A program made the translations under genes and the position numbers. Below the pieces are notes generated by a model. That model was not told the DNA's origin. It worked only from the letters and a program-made list of their open reading frames with translations, and searched no databases. From Lachnospiraceae bacterium (GTDB taxonomy: Bacteria > Bacillota > Clostridia > Lachnospirales > Lachnospiraceae): 34,321 nt of DNA. The stretch spans positions 1 to 34,321 of the forward strand of contig JAIKWO010000010.1 of NCBI GenBank assembly GCA_024684675.1, given 5' to 3'. Below, piece by piece: positions 25,365 through 33,406 of this stretch (position 1 is the first letter of the stretch; each line of letters begins with the position of its first letter).

Positions 25365-25967
25365 ATGATCCGTAATATTGTATTTGATGTAGGAAACGTG
25401 CTGACGACCTATGCATGGCGTGAGCATTTTGAAGATGTGGGTCTTCATGGCGATGTTCTGGAACGCGTTGCAGATGCGACCGTTCGAAGTATCCTTTGGA
25501 GCGAAGTGGATCGTGGTGTATTTAGCTACAATGAATTTGTTGACCTGATGGTCAAGAATGCACCTGAATTGGAATCGGAGATCCGGCTTGCGCTTAAAGA
25601 TCTGGTAGGGCTAGTCAGACGCCGTGATTATGCCATCCCCTGGCTCGAAGAATTAAAATCGAAAGGATTACATGTATTTTTCCTTTCCAATTTTTCCGAA
25701 AGAGTCTATGAAGACTGTGCGGATGCGCTGGATTTTGAATCACACATGGAAGGTGGTATTTGGTCCTATCGCGTTCAGCTGATCAAGCCTGATCCGGCGA
25801 TCTTTAAGCTTCTTCTTAAGCAGTACGACTTGAAAGCGGACGAGACTGTCTTCTTCGATGATACACCGCATAATGTCTATGTTGCACAGATGTTCGGATT
25901 TCACGGGATTGTTTTTAAAGACCTGGAAGATGCGAAGGCAAAGCTTCGCGAATTGGAAATTAAATAG
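25365..25967 (+). CDS. HAD-superfamily hydrolase, YihX-like
   Basis: The 200-residue protein is a HAD phosphatase candidate. Motif I is FDVGNVL with nucleophile D8 and Gly in place of the second Asp, as in YihX-type sugar-phosphate phosphatases. Motif II is LSNFS, motif III KPDPAIF and motif IV FFDDTPHN, all present. A helical cap lies between motifs I and II. The ATG at 25365 follows GGAGG at 6 bases; the upstream TTG reading inside mgtE is rejected. It is probably co-transcribed with mgtE. The substrate is unknown; sugar phosphates are typical for this group. Confidence 0.88.
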   Translation: MIRNIVFDVGNVLTTYAWREHFEDVGLHGDVLERVADATVRSILWSEVDRGVFSYNEFVDLMVKNAPELESEIRLALKDLVGLVRRRDYAIPWLEELKSKGLHVFFLSNFSERVYEDCADALDFESHMEGGIWSYRVQLIKPDPAIFKLLLKQYDLKADETVFFDDTPHNVYVAQMFGFHGIVFKDLEDAKAKLRELEIK

Positions 25968-25970
25968 TGG

Positions 25971-26006
25971 AAAAGGGTAGCAGGATTTCTCCTGCTACCC
26001 TTTTTT
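25971..26006. terminator. bidirectional Rho-independent terminator
   Basis: A perfect 15-bp stem (25971-25985 / 25990-26004) with a TTTC loop has a T-run on the plus strand and an A-run on the other side, so it can end transcription of the HAD gene and of the convergent yigZ gene. The yigZ stop codon (26005-26007) touches the stem. Confidence 0.93.
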
Positions 26007-26658
26007 ATGCAAACGATCCTGAATCATCGATGTAATACGCATTTCCTTTCTTTTCGATCACGGCCGTTCCACCGGAGGCATCCGTTACGGCAGTGATGAA
26101 TGTATGCTCGACAGCTGCCGGCACCGTCACGGAGAACTTCGCAACATCGGTGTAGTCCGTCTTCTTAACCATGATCCCATTACCGGAAAAGATGTACTGG
26201 AGCTTGCCGACGAGTGTGTAGGCCACCTCCACATCATAAGCGATACCGTAGCGCATAAGGCCGATCTCGGAATTTAAGACGGCTTCCTTGGACGCAGCAC
26301 TGTAGGCTCTCGTAAGCCCGCCGGTTCCAAGGAGCGTGCCGCCAAAATAACGCGTCACCACGCAGACCGTGTTGGTAAGTCCCGCGCCTTTTAACACTTC
26401 CAGAATCGGGCGTCCGGCTGTGCCGCTCGGCTCGCCGTCATCGCTGCAACGTTCCAGATCTGAACGTTTCCCTATGATAAAAGCAAAGCAGTGGTGCTTG
26501 GCATCGTAATGCTTCTTCTTGATCGATTCGATAAACGCGTATGCTTCCTCTTCTGACTCTACCGCCTTTAAGTCGGCGATGAAACGGGACTTTTTCTCTT
26601 CGATCTCGCCGCTTCCGGCTGTCAGAAGCACGCGATAAGATTCTGTCATATCACTCAT
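26005..26658 (-). CDS. yigZ: YigZ/IMPACT family protein (UPF0029)
   Basis: The 217-residue protein has the N-terminal UPF0029/IMPACT domain with its signature KKSRFIADL, DAKHHCFAFIIG, SDDGEPSGTAGRPIL and VVTRYFGGTLLGTGGL, and a C-terminal ferredoxin-like DUF1949-type domain (about 140-205). YvyE/YigZ is widespread, but its biochemical role is uncertain; a link to translation control is known for the eukaryotic homologue IMPACT. GGAG seven bases upstream supports the ATG at 26658. A perfect -10 (TATAAT) lies upstream on the minus strand. Name and family are secure, function is not. Confidence 0.93.
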   Translation of the reverse strand: MSDMTESYRVLLTAGSGEIEEKKSRFIADLKAVESEEEAYAFIESIKKKHYDAKHHCFAFIIGKRSDLERCSDDGEPSGTAGRPILEVLKGAGLTNTVCVVTRYFGGTLLGTGGLTRAYSAASKEAVLNSEIGLMRYGIAYDVEVAYTLVGKLQYIFSGNGIMVKKTDYTDVAKFSVTVPAAVEHTFITAVTDASGGTAVIEKKGNAYYIDDSGSFA

Positions 26659-26680
26659 GAATAAACTCCTTATTATCAGA

Positions 26681-26686
26681 ATTATA
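26681..26686 (-). promoter_or_regulatory. -10 element for yigZ
   Basis: On the minus strand a perfect TATAAT lies about 22 bases before the yigZ start codon. The -35 position 17 bases upstream (TTTCTT) is weak and falls in the U-run of the preceding terminator. Confidence 0.45.
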
Positions 26687-26695
26687 ACTTAAAGC

Positions 26696-26752
26696 AATAA
26701 AAAAAGAAACGAGCAGGCCGCAACAAAACGTGCGGTGAAAACCCGTTTCTTT
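26696..26752 (-). terminator. terminator after the XRE gene
   Basis: On the minus strand AAAGAAACG (26744-26752) pairs with CGTTTCTTT (26703-26711), with an inner CCGCA / TGCGG stem, and is followed by a T-run. It separates the XRE regulator from yigZ. Confidence 0.7.
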
Positions 26753-26872
26753 CGTGCTGATATTACTATCGTTTCGAACAATTGTCAATATGAAAAAGGA
26801 CCCGTCTGTCGGACTAGCTCTTTCATAATCATTTCCACCTAAATAGATAAATAATGCATGTGAAGGGAAGGT

Positions 26873-27112
26873 TCAAGATAGCATTTCATCTATTGATTTG
26901 TTTAATACAGTTGACAACGCGCGAAGTTCAATGTCAGTAACAAATCTTTTCCCGCACTCGATACGTTGAATGGCATTCTTGTCTACATCCAAACCGGCTA
27001 TCTGTAACCGGTCAGCAAGTTCACGCTGAGATATATTCATTTTCTTTCTATATTTGGATACTTGCTTTCCGCAAATATTATTCCATCCGTTTGCCGCCTT
27101 ATTTGTAAACAT
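26873..27112 (-). CDS. XRE-family helix-turn-helix regulator
   Basis: A 79-residue single-domain repressor-type protein. The Cro/C1 helix-turn-helix covers about 18-75: VSKYRKKMNISQRELADRL, then NAIQRIECGKR and a last helix pair ending SIDEML. No ligand or dimerisation domain is attached. GAGGA seven or so bases before the ATG serves as SD. It is transcribed away from an AT-rich membrane-protein gene, and between them lie two nearly identical palindromic sites (27143-27161 and 27196-27214) that are good candidates for its operators, so autoregulation and control of the neighbour are inferred. About 200 bases downstream of it, before yigZ, hold only terminator-like repeats. Confidence 0.85.
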   Translation of the reverse strand: MFTNKAANGWNNICGKQVSKYRKKMNISQRELADRLQIAGLDVDKNAIQRIECGKRFVTDIELRALSTVLNKSIDEMLS

Positions 27113-27142
27113 ATACGTCCTCTATATACAGCCTCGCCTGCA

Positions 27143-27161
27143 TGACATTCACTAATTGTCA
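27143..27161. promoter_or_regulatory. operator-like palindrome, site 1
   Basis: TGACA-N9-TGTCA, overlapping the -35 of the rightward promoter. It is 17/19 identical to site 2 read on the opposite strand. Confidence 0.65.
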
Positions 27162-27184
27162 TCACTTATATTCTGTGGTAAGAT
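27156..27184 (+). promoter_or_regulatory. sigmaA promoter for the island membrane protein
   Basis: TTGTCA (27156-27161), 17 bases and TAAGAT (27179-27184), with TGG before the -10 (extended -10). It is flanked by the two operator-like palindromes, so a bound repressor would block it. The leader to the ATG would be about 150 bases. Confidence 0.6.
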
Positions 27185-27195
27185 TGCAAATAGAA

Positions 27196-27214
27196 TGACA
27201 TCTAGTGAATGTCA
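27196..27214. promoter_or_regulatory. operator-like palindrome, site 2
   Basis: TGACA-N9-TGTCA, just after the predicted transcription start of the rightward promoter. Centre-to-centre distance to site 1 is 53 bp, about five helical turns. A 12-base arm is the exact inverse of one in site 1. Confidence 0.65.
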
Positions 27215-27341
27215 CGACGTGTTGTTACCATTGATAGAAGAGTATAGTGTGCACGTTTTGTAGAATTATTTATTAAGAAAAAATTATTAATCAGAAGGCG
27301 TTTGGACGTTCCTACAATATGACTAAAAAAGGAGAAAGACT

Positions 27342-28496
27342 ATGAATGAACAACCTAAAAGAAAAACTTGGCTTTGGGTACTTGGATGGATTTTCTGTTT
27401 TCCTATTCCGGTTATGGTTTTAATATGGCGTAAAAAGAACACTTGGAAAACTCCAATAAAGATTGCTGTAACGATTGTATTCTGGATTCTCTTGTTTGTT
27501 CTTCTTGGATCACGCGATAGTGATACCGCTTCAGAAGAAACCGCTGGAGCACCAGTTGAAGAAGTAAAGGAAGAGCTGAAAGAAGAAACACCAGTAGAAG
27601 CAAGCAAAGAAACATCGGTTGAAGAAGTAGAACCGACTGAATTTGAAGTTTCTATTGATGTTAAAGGCAGTTTTGAAGGCGAAAAGGCTATATTTGATGT
27701 AGAAACCAATTTACCAGACAATACAGAACTTATGCTTTCACTTCGTTCTGGTGATTATAATACAGATACAAATTTCACTGCACAAACAAAAGTAACTGTA
27801 AGAGATGGGAAAGCAAAAACCGAAGGTTTTTCAAATAAGGGGGAAAAACTTAAGGGTGATTTTGACCTTTCAGTTTCATTGAGTTTGCCAAAACTTCAAG
27901 ATGAATCAGTTAGAAAAGTTATCGGAGAAAATGGCGAATACATGGGGGGCAAAGCAGTTGAAAAATCAACAATCGGCGATGCAAATGCCGTATCTGCACT
28001 TTTTGCCGTAAACGCGGGTGATGAAATTATCATTACATCAGAAGATGATTATTCAAGTACAACTTTCAGGGAAGAAGATGACAAAGCAAGTGCTGAAGAT
28101 GTTGAAGGCATTATGAAACAATATGAAAATGCCGACGAAGAAACTAGGAAAGTTGCAAAATGGGTTGACGATTATGTAAAGGAAAACTATACATATACAG
28201 ATATTGATAATATTTCAGTCAATCCAAACCTTGGAACAAATGATGAAAATGATTATATTTTATTGGTATATTTAACTTGGAATCAGAAGAACAAAGCAGA
28301 CACAACAAAGAAGATGATTGATATGTACAGTAGCGATATGGCTGTACGCGTTTACCAAGACATTCCAGAAATAAGTGAAATGTCACTATTCTGGACTGTT
28401 CCATACCTGAATAATGGAAATGCAAAAATTTCATTTGAAAAAGCCGACGGCGGTATGAAATACACTGATACAGTTTATGATAAGAAATTCAATTAA
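27342..28496 (+). CDS. AT-rich two-helix membrane protein with acidic linker, unknown function
   Basis: The 384-residue protein has two hydrophobic segments near its N-terminus (about 9-29 and 37-55) joined by a basic turn, then a Glu/Lys/Thr/Ala-rich linker (about 60-105), then a soluble part. The soluble part starts with a beta-rich module (EVSIDVKGSFEGEKAIFDV; about 107-230) and ends in an alpha/beta module (KWVDDYVKENYTYTDI through the C-terminus). I do not recognise a named family. Sampled lines are near one-third GC, far below the roughly half of neighbours, and codons end mostly in A or T, which suggests transfer. AAAGGAG precedes the ATG. It is divergent from the XRE gene and probably repressed by it. 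Confidence 0.8.
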   Translation: MNEQPKRKTWLWVLGWIFCFPIPVMVLIWRKKNTWKTPIKIAVTIVFWILLFVLLGSRDSDTASEETAGAPVEEVKEELKEETPVEASKETSVEEVEPTEFEVSIDVKGSFEGEKAIFDVETNLPDNTELMLSLRSGDYNTDTNFTAQTKVTVRDGKAKTEGFSNKGEKLKGDFDLSVSLSLPKLQDESVRKVIGENGEYMGGKAVEKSTIGDANAVSALFAVNAGDEIIITSEDDYSSTTFREEDDKASAEDVEGIMKQYENADEETRKVAKWVDDYVKENYTYTDIDNISVNPNLGTNDENDYILLVYLTWNQKNKADTTKKMIDMYSSDMAVRVYQDIPEISEMSLFWTVPYLNNGNAKISFEKADGGMKYTDTVYDKKFN

Positions 28497-28520
28497 ATAC
28501 CCCTACAATATCATAGCAAT

Positions 28521-28561
28521 TAAAAAAAGAAATAAAGAGCCCGCCTGCTGACGAGCTCTTT
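28521..28561 (-). terminator. terminator of the SEC-C gene, possibly bidirectional
   Basis: AAAGAGC (28534-28540) pairs with GCTCTTT (28555-28561); on the minus strand a T7 run follows after ATTTC. On the plus strand the stem is followed by TCATTTTC, so it could also end the AT-rich gene. Confidence 0.75.
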
Positions 28562-28571
28562 CATTTTCTCT

Positions 28572-29078
28572 TTACGCGTTCTTACCGCAGCATTTTTTGT
28601 ATTTCTTGCCGGATCCGCAAGGGCAGGGATCGTTGGGATAGATCTTTGCTTCCTTTTTGATCGTTGTGGAAGCTTTCTGTTCCTTGTAGAGTGCTTTCTG
28701 CGTATCCTTGTCGAAGATCGTATCCCACTCTTCAAGGCCGTAGAGCCAGTCTGCACCGGCACCGACCATGTTCTTGTAAAGAAGCTTGGTATCGAAGCCG
28801 AGCTGAACCTTTGTATCCTCTTTCATCTTCTCGATGTTGTTGGGCTTCTTCAGGGAATCGTTGATACCATCCAAAAAACCGACCATGGTCATGAGATCAA
28901 TGCCGAACTTCTCAGCAAGTTCCGAAACGGTACCTTTTACAACTTCATCGGGTGTCTTTAAAAGCTCAGCGTAGATTTCTTTTTCCTTCTGGAAGTAGTT
29001 CGCCCAGAGCTTTTTCAGTTCATTCTTGTCGGCCTGCTCATTATAAGCCATGCCTCTCCACTGTTCGAGTAATGTCAT
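28572..29078 (-). CDS. SEC-C metal-binding motif protein
   Basis: The 168-residue protein ends in a SEC-C zinc motif, [15 protein letters not shown], with C152, C154, C163 and C164, as at the C-terminus of SecA, where it binds zinc and SecB or ribosomes. The first 125 residues are helical and charged ([23 protein letters not shown]; a run of it is enough: [13 protein letters not shown]) and form a domain common with SEC-C in Clostridia, of unknown role. It lacks ATPase motifs, so it is not SecA. AGGTAGGAT upstream of the ATG acts as SD. It lies downstream of nagB on the same strand, separated by a hairpin. Confidence 0.82.
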   Translation of the reverse strand: MTLLEQWRGMAYNEQADKNELKKLWANYFQKEKEIYAELLKTPDEVVKGTVSELAEKFGIDLMTMVGFLDGINDSLKKPNNIEKMKEDTKVQLGFDTKLLYKNMVGAGADWLYGLEEWDTIFDKDTQKALYKEQKASTTIKKEAKIYPNDPCPCGSGKKYKKCCGKNA

Positions 29079-29105
29079 GTATAAATCCTACCTTTCATGT
29101 CGCAA

Positions 29106-29141
29106 AGTGTGCGTTTATGCACACTACGAAGTAAATCGTAA
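29106..29141 (-). terminator. tandem hairpins between nagB and the SEC-C gene
   Basis: AGTGTGC (29106-29112) pairs with GCACACT (29119-29125), and TACGA pairs with TCGTA across AGTAAA immediately beside it. The U-run after the first stem on the minus strand is short (TTTG), so termination may be partial and the SEC-C gene may receive read-through from nagB. Confidence 0.45.
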
Positions 29142-29155
29142 TCTTTTTTACGGAT

Positions 29156-29884
29156 TCAGTCAAGGAGTTTCCCTGCTTCCGCATCGACTACGACGGTAAC
29201 ATCGCCGTGAAGTTGCAGGATAGAAGCGGGGACCTGTGGCGAGACGGGACCGAAGAACGCTTTCTTTACGATCTCGGCTTTCTTGGCGCCGTTTGCAATG
29301 ATCAGGACTTTCTTAGCCTGCATGATCGTGCCGATGCCCATTGTGTATGCCTGTTTCGGAACTTCATCGATCGAAGAGAAGAACCGTGCATTGGCATCGA
29401 TCGTAGCCTGCGCGAGGTCAACGCAGTTCGTGGACGGTACAAAATGATCTGCGGGCTCGTTGAAGCCGATATGGCCGTTGGGACCGAGACCCAAAAGCTG
29501 CAGATCGATCGGACCGAACTTTTTGATGATCGCATCATAGTCCGCGCATGCTTTTACGGCGTCCGCTTCGAGACCGTTCGGTACATAGGTGTTTTCTTTC
29601 TTTATATTGATATGGTTGAAGAGGTGCTCGTTCATGAAATAACGATAGCTCTGGTCATTCTCCGGAGAGAGTCCTTTGTATTCGTCCAGATTGATGCTTG
29701 TCACTTCGGAAAAATCGAGCTCGCCGCTTTTCACCCTTTTCACAAGCTCTTCATAGGTTCCGATCGGGGTGGAACCGGTCGCAAGTCCGAGAACGCAGTT
29801 CGGCTTCACGGTTACCTGCGAAGCGATCAGATTGGCAGCAATGCGGCTCATATCCTCATAGGTATTCGTTTTAATGATCTTCAT
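29156..29884 (-). CDS. nagB: glucosamine-6-phosphate deaminase (NagB)
   Basis: NagB converts glucosamine-6-phosphate to fructose-6-phosphate and ammonia, feeding amino sugars from wall turnover or mucin into glycolysis. The 242-residue protein has GLATGSTPIGTY (phosphate loop), INLDEYKGL with the catalytic aspartate, DQSYRYFMNEHLF and GLGPNGHIGFNEP with the catalytic histidine. Start ATG 29884 has AAGGAG seven bases upstream; the ATG two codons earlier sits too close to it. No nagA is adjacent. Promoter signals upstream are weak (TACATT or TATAAC). It complements nagZ a few kilobases away, though the two are not in one operon. Confidence 0.95.
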   Translation of the reverse strand: MKIIKTNTYEDMSRIAANLIASQVTVKPNCVLGLATGSTPIGTYEELVKRVKSGELDFSEVTSINLDEYKGLSPENDQSYRYFMNEHLFNHINIKKENTYVPNGLEADAVKACADYDAIIKKFGPIDLQLLGLGPNGHIGFNEPADHFVPSTNCVDLAQATIDANARFFSSIDEVPKQAYTMGIGTIMQAKKVLIIANGAKKAEIVKKAFFGPVSPQVPASILQLHGDVTVVVDAEAGKLLD

Positions 29885-30016
29885 TCTCATGCTCCTTCCC
29901 GTTTGTACGGTTTTGTTGTGTTTCTTACTGTTATAATGTATTACAAGTAATGCCTGAGTACAAGTTAAAAAAGTGGTGTGCCAGGGCTATATGCCAATCG
30001 CAGAAAGGGCGAAGAC

Positions 30017-31627
30017 TCAGTGAATCTGCCGTCCGCAAAAATACGTAGAGACAGCGTGCGCTTCTTTCAGCTCTTCAAGGCTACAGTTTATGATATCCCG
30101 ATCCGTGACCACGAAGTCGGCAGATTTGCCGGCTGTGATACTGCCAGTCTCGGCTTCGAGCCCAAGTTGTCTGGCACCGTTTATGGTGTAAGCCAGGAGC
30201 GCTTCTTCTCTTGTCATACGCTCCGTATCGGGCGGAAGACATTCGCTCCCGCAAATCTCTTTGTTACCGCGGGTGCACGCATAAAACATGCCCAGGAACG
30301 GATTCGCTGTCTCTTCCTCCAGACAACTGTCGCTTCCAAAGGAGACGGTCACGTCGCCGCGAACCATCTGCCCGACAGGGAACTGCGCCAGATATCTTGT
30401 ATCGCCAAGCCGCGCCCTTGTATAGGCATCGTCTTTCATCCAGTGCGGTGTCGTTTGGAAAAAAATATCGCCGGCTTTGGTGATCCGCCGGATATCCTCC
30501 GGACGGTAGAGCTGGTTATGTGCGATCGCTTTGGTTCCTTCAATCGAACCAAGCGAGCAGAGCACGTCAAGCGCACGACTGACAGCTCTGTCACCGATTG
30601 CATGGATATGCACGGAAAAGCCCATTTTTGCGGCTTTGGACGCTGCGTCGTTCATGTCATTTAATGAGACGATCTCGCTTCCACATCCTTTCTCACCGTC
30701 CAGATACGGCTCGAATAAAAGTGCAGAGTATTCCTCGACCGTGCCATCCGCAATGAGCTTCAGCGTATCCGGGTGCACATGGGCTGACGTGTATTTTCGG
30801 CGCTGCGTATCCATCAGATCGATCGCATCTGTAATCGGCAGGTAGTTTTCATCGTGATAACCAAAGCTTGTAGCGATCCGAAGCGACAATTGACCGTTTT
30901 GGTCCATATCATGCAGCGCCTTTAATATGCGGTCATCATCCGAATCGAGGCTCATCGCTTCAAAAACCGTCGTATACCCAAGCATATTGCAGGCCTTGAA
31001 AAGCTCTTGCAAAATCTTTGATACATCCTGTTCGCCGCCGCTTTCAATCAGTTTTTTGCACTGCATCATGGCAGGAATCTCAATGACCAGTCCGGTCGGA
31101 TCGCCATTCTCGTTTCTGACAAAATAGCTGCTTTCGCTCGGGTCTTTCGTATCTCGGTCGATGCCGAGAATCTGCATGGAAACGGCATTTAGCAGGGCAG
31201 CATGCCCGTCGTTGCTGACGACCATGACAGGTCTGTCAGGGAATGCGCGGTCAAGGTTTTCGGAAGAAAACGCTCCTTTGGTTAGATCGAATCCCATTGC
31301 CAGTATGGGGCGACCGTCTACGACGGGACGCTCCTTTAACAGTAAGAGCAGTACATCGCCGAGGGCGTTAGGTGGCGTATCACTATTTATAAAGCGCATG
31401 TCAGCCGAAGCGCTCTCTACGCCTGCCAGAATGTGGCAATGCGAATCAACAAGCCCCGGGATCACACACTGACCGTGTAGATCAACGCATGTATCAAAGC
31501 CTTCCTGCTCCGTATCATTTCCTACATATACAAATCGCCCGCCTTCGACAATAAATGCAGATACAGTCGGACAAGCGGGGTCGGCTGTGTAGACGACCCC
31601 GTTATGATAAAGTATTCTTTTTTTCAT
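30017..31627 (-). CDS. YtcJ-like amidohydrolase (amidohydrolase family 3)
   Basis: The 536-residue metal-dependent hydrolase has the amidohydrolase_3 layout: a small beta domain, DSHCHILAG with H63 and H65, a long TIM barrel with HIHAIGDRAV, IAHNQLYRPED, and the late aspartate in SFGSDSCLEEE, then the closing beta domain (LGLEAETGSITAGKSADFVV). No signal peptide is present, so it acts in the cytoplasm. Characterised relatives hydrolyse N-substituted formamides or other amides; the substrate here is unknown. It begins 3 bases after the stop of the GH3-like gene and has no strong SD, so it is translationally coupled to it. The pair suggests formation and cleavage of one amide bond type. Confidence 0.88.
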   Translation of the reverse strand: MKKRILYHNGVVYTADPACPTVSAFIVEGGRFVYVGNDTEQEGFDTCVDLHGQCVIPGLVDSHCHILAGVESASADMRFINSDTPPNALGDVLLLLLKERPVVDGRPILAMGFDLTKGAFSSENLDRAFPDRPVMVVSNDGHAALLNAVSMQILGIDRDTKDPSESSYFVRNENGDPTGLVIEIPAMMQCKKLIESGGEQDVSKILQELFKACNMLGYTTVFEAMSLDSDDDRILKALHDMDQNGQLSLRIATSFGYHDENYLPITDAIDLMDTQRRKYTSAHVHPDTLKLIADGTVEEYSALLFEPYLDGEKGCGSEIVSLNDMNDAASKAAKMGFSVHIHAIGDRAVSRALDVLCSLGSIEGTKAIAHNQLYRPEDIRRITKAGDIFFQTTPHWMKDDAYTRARLGDTRYLAQFPVGQMVRGDVTVSFGSDSCLEEETANPFLGMFYACTRGNKEICGSECLPPDTERMTREEALLAYTINGARQLGLEAETGSITAGKSADFVVTDRDIINCSLEELKEAHAVSTYFCGRQIH

Positions 31628-31630
31628 TGG

Positions 31631-33352
31631 TTAACCTGCGGTGTTTTCCGTTTCCTGCACCAGTGCAAAGAAGAATTTGCGCTGCCGTTCATTCATGATC
31701 ACGCGAACCGGCTTCAACTGATTCAAAGAAGCACCGCGGAATACCATCATGTCACGGTACAGAAGCGATGTCTGTGGCTGCAGGAAGAGAACTTCCGGCA
31801 TATCGAGCCAGTGATCGTCATAGCAGTCGCGGTAAACAGGATTAGCTTCGCACAGGTTCTTAAAGATGCACGCCTGCAGAGCCTTCATATCAAAACGATC
31901 CACCTCATAGACCGGCTCAATCAGGAAATCATAGCGGTTCGGGGTAACATCCGTATTGGGATATACGCTGAAATCCGCCAGGTCGATGCCCATCTCTTTG
32001 CACGTTTTCTCAACAGCGATCTGAAGCGCTTTCTCCGTCGTCTTTTCCTCCGCAAGGTTGATCGTGCGGTTCACGCGGTACATAAACTGTACTTTGGGTG
32101 TCTTATTGAAAAAGCCGGTCACCTTTACGGCATCACTCATACGATAGCGCCAGAAACCGCTCAGGTTTGTGACAATCAGTTCGTAGATCTTGCCCTCTTC
32201 CAGCTTATCCATGGTCACGCATTTGGAAAAATCATCGCCCGCCTCCACGGGAAGGAATTCCAAAAATGCTGCGGAAGGAGCAAGAATGCTGTCAAAATCA
32301 TCGACACCGGCCGGAACGGACCACAGGCCTTCCGAAGCGGTAATGCCGGAGTAGATGTTCTTAACGCCGCCGCCTGTAAAGTGTTCTTTAATCATTTTGT
32401 CATAGATCTCAAAGCCGTCGCCGCCCGCACCCATCAGGTAGGAGAATTTCGGCCATACTTTCCTGACCCAGGGAAAATCCGCTCCGTTTTTAAAGACTTC
32501 GCGAAGCGCGGCTGCGCGTTCCGGCATGGGTTCGATCTTCTGTAAGAGGCTCTCGCGCACTTCGTCCGGCATGTCAATGTCTTTCGAGATTGTTCCTTTT
32601 TCAATATCATCGATCAGAAGCTCGTAGTTATCGGAGATATAGCGAAGGAAGAGGACGATCACGCTGTAGAAGCCGGTTACGATGCCGCGCAGCTCCCCAT
32701 CCATGAGAGCAAATCTGGTATGTACATACTTGGTGTCAACGCCGTGCGCCGGGTTCAGGGCTTCAAGCGGAGAGGTGTAGAGTGTGCGGATCATCTGATC
32801 GAGCGCAGCTGCGCCGCCTTTGATATGATCTGCCATCTTTGCGGAAGCTTCGCCGACCGTAAGGCCGCTTTTTAAAGTCCTGCAGTTACCGCTCGAGGTA
32901 CAGAAGGCGCGCCCTTCCATCCAGGAAGGATCCAGATATTTTCCCATAATACCGTATGCGTAGAGATTGTTGTATTTTGCAAAAACGCCTGCCTGTTCGT
33001 CGGTCATCGGGACTACCTTGGGAACACCGACTGTTCCGGATGTTTCGTTAAAATGATTATAGGAATAGGCTGTCAGGACGTTCTTCTCACCATCCATCAT
33101 TTTTTCAAGATACGGCGCGGTGTCATCGTAAACGATCACGGGCACCTTTTTCTGATATTCTTCGATGGAATGAATATCCGCAAAACCGTATTTGCGACCG
33201 TACTCGGTATCCTTGTTATCGGAGAGCAGTTTCATGAGAAGCGTTGTTGTATGCTCCATCGGTGCTTTGGTCTCCTCGATAAAGCTTTCAAGGACTGCCT
33301 GCCCCTGCGTCGCGCTTTGCTTGTTGGCTAGAAACGTTTTGCTTTCAGACAT
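31631..33352 (-). CDS. GH3 auxin-responsive-promoter family protein (acyl-adenylate/amide synthetase)
   Basis: The 573-residue protein belongs to the GH3 superfamily, best known from plant enzymes that join carboxylic acids (jasmonate, indole acetate) to amino acids through acyl-adenylates. The adenylate-forming loop is NETSGTVGVPKVVP (TSGTVGVPK at 104-112); other family marks are YSGITASEGLWSVP, VTNLSGFWRYRMSDAVKV and the C-terminal domain with VYEVDRFDMKAL. The bacterial substrates are unknown; it need not have any link to plant hormones. AGGAGG nine bases before the ATG and a near-consensus promoter (33407-33435) suggest good expression. The amidohydrolase gene follows directly. Confidence 0.88.
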   Translation of the reverse strand: MSESKTFLANKQSATQGQAVLESFIEETKAPMEHTTTLLMKLLSDNKDTEYGRKYGFADIHSIEEYQKKVPVIVYDDTAPYLEKMMDGEKNVLTAYSYNHFNETSGTVGVPKVVPMTDEQAGVFAKYNNLYAYGIMGKYLDPSWMEGRAFCTSSGNCRTLKSGLTVGEASAKMADHIKGGAAALDQMIRTLYTSPLEALNPAHGVDTKYVHTRFALMDGELRGIVTGFYSVIVLFLRYISDNYELLIDDIEKGTISKDIDMPDEVRESLLQKIEPMPERAAALREVFKNGADFPWVRKVWPKFSYLMGAGGDGFEIYDKMIKEHFTGGGVKNIYSGITASEGLWSVPAGVDDFDSILAPSAAFLEFLPVEAGDDFSKCVTMDKLEEGKIYELIVTNLSGFWRYRMSDAVKVTGFFNKTPKVQFMYRVNRTINLAEEKTTEKALQIAVEKTCKEMGIDLADFSVYPNTDVTPNRYDFLIEPVYEVDRFDMKALQACIFKNLCEANPVYRDCYDDHWLDMPEVLFLQPQTSLLYRDMMVFRGASLNQLKPVRVIMNERQRKFFFALVQETENTAG

Positions 33353-33406
33353 TAACTCAAACCTCCTGATAATATGTTATACATAAAGCCAATACATCTA
33401 CCTTTT

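Noticed and set aside
26660-26872. Transposon or integrase remnant at the island's left edge
   Set aside because: No coding remnant or terminal inverted repeat of an insertion sequence is visible; only terminator-like repeats are.
29207-29950. 247-codon plus-strand frame opposite nagB
   Set aside because: Antisense shadow of a well-supported NagB gene, without SD or motifs.
30017-30664. Long plus-strand frame opposite the amidohydrolase
   Set aside because: Shadow of the minus-strand gene, whose metal-binding motifs are intact.
31604-32545. 313-codon plus-strand frame opposite the GH3 gene
   Set aside because: It is antisense to a clear GH3 protein, lacks recognisable motifs and mirrors that gene's codon bias.
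31631-33352. A plant-hormone (auxin or jasmonate) pathway
   Set aside because: The family name comes from plants; sequence alone shows only the adenylate-forming fold, not the substrate.
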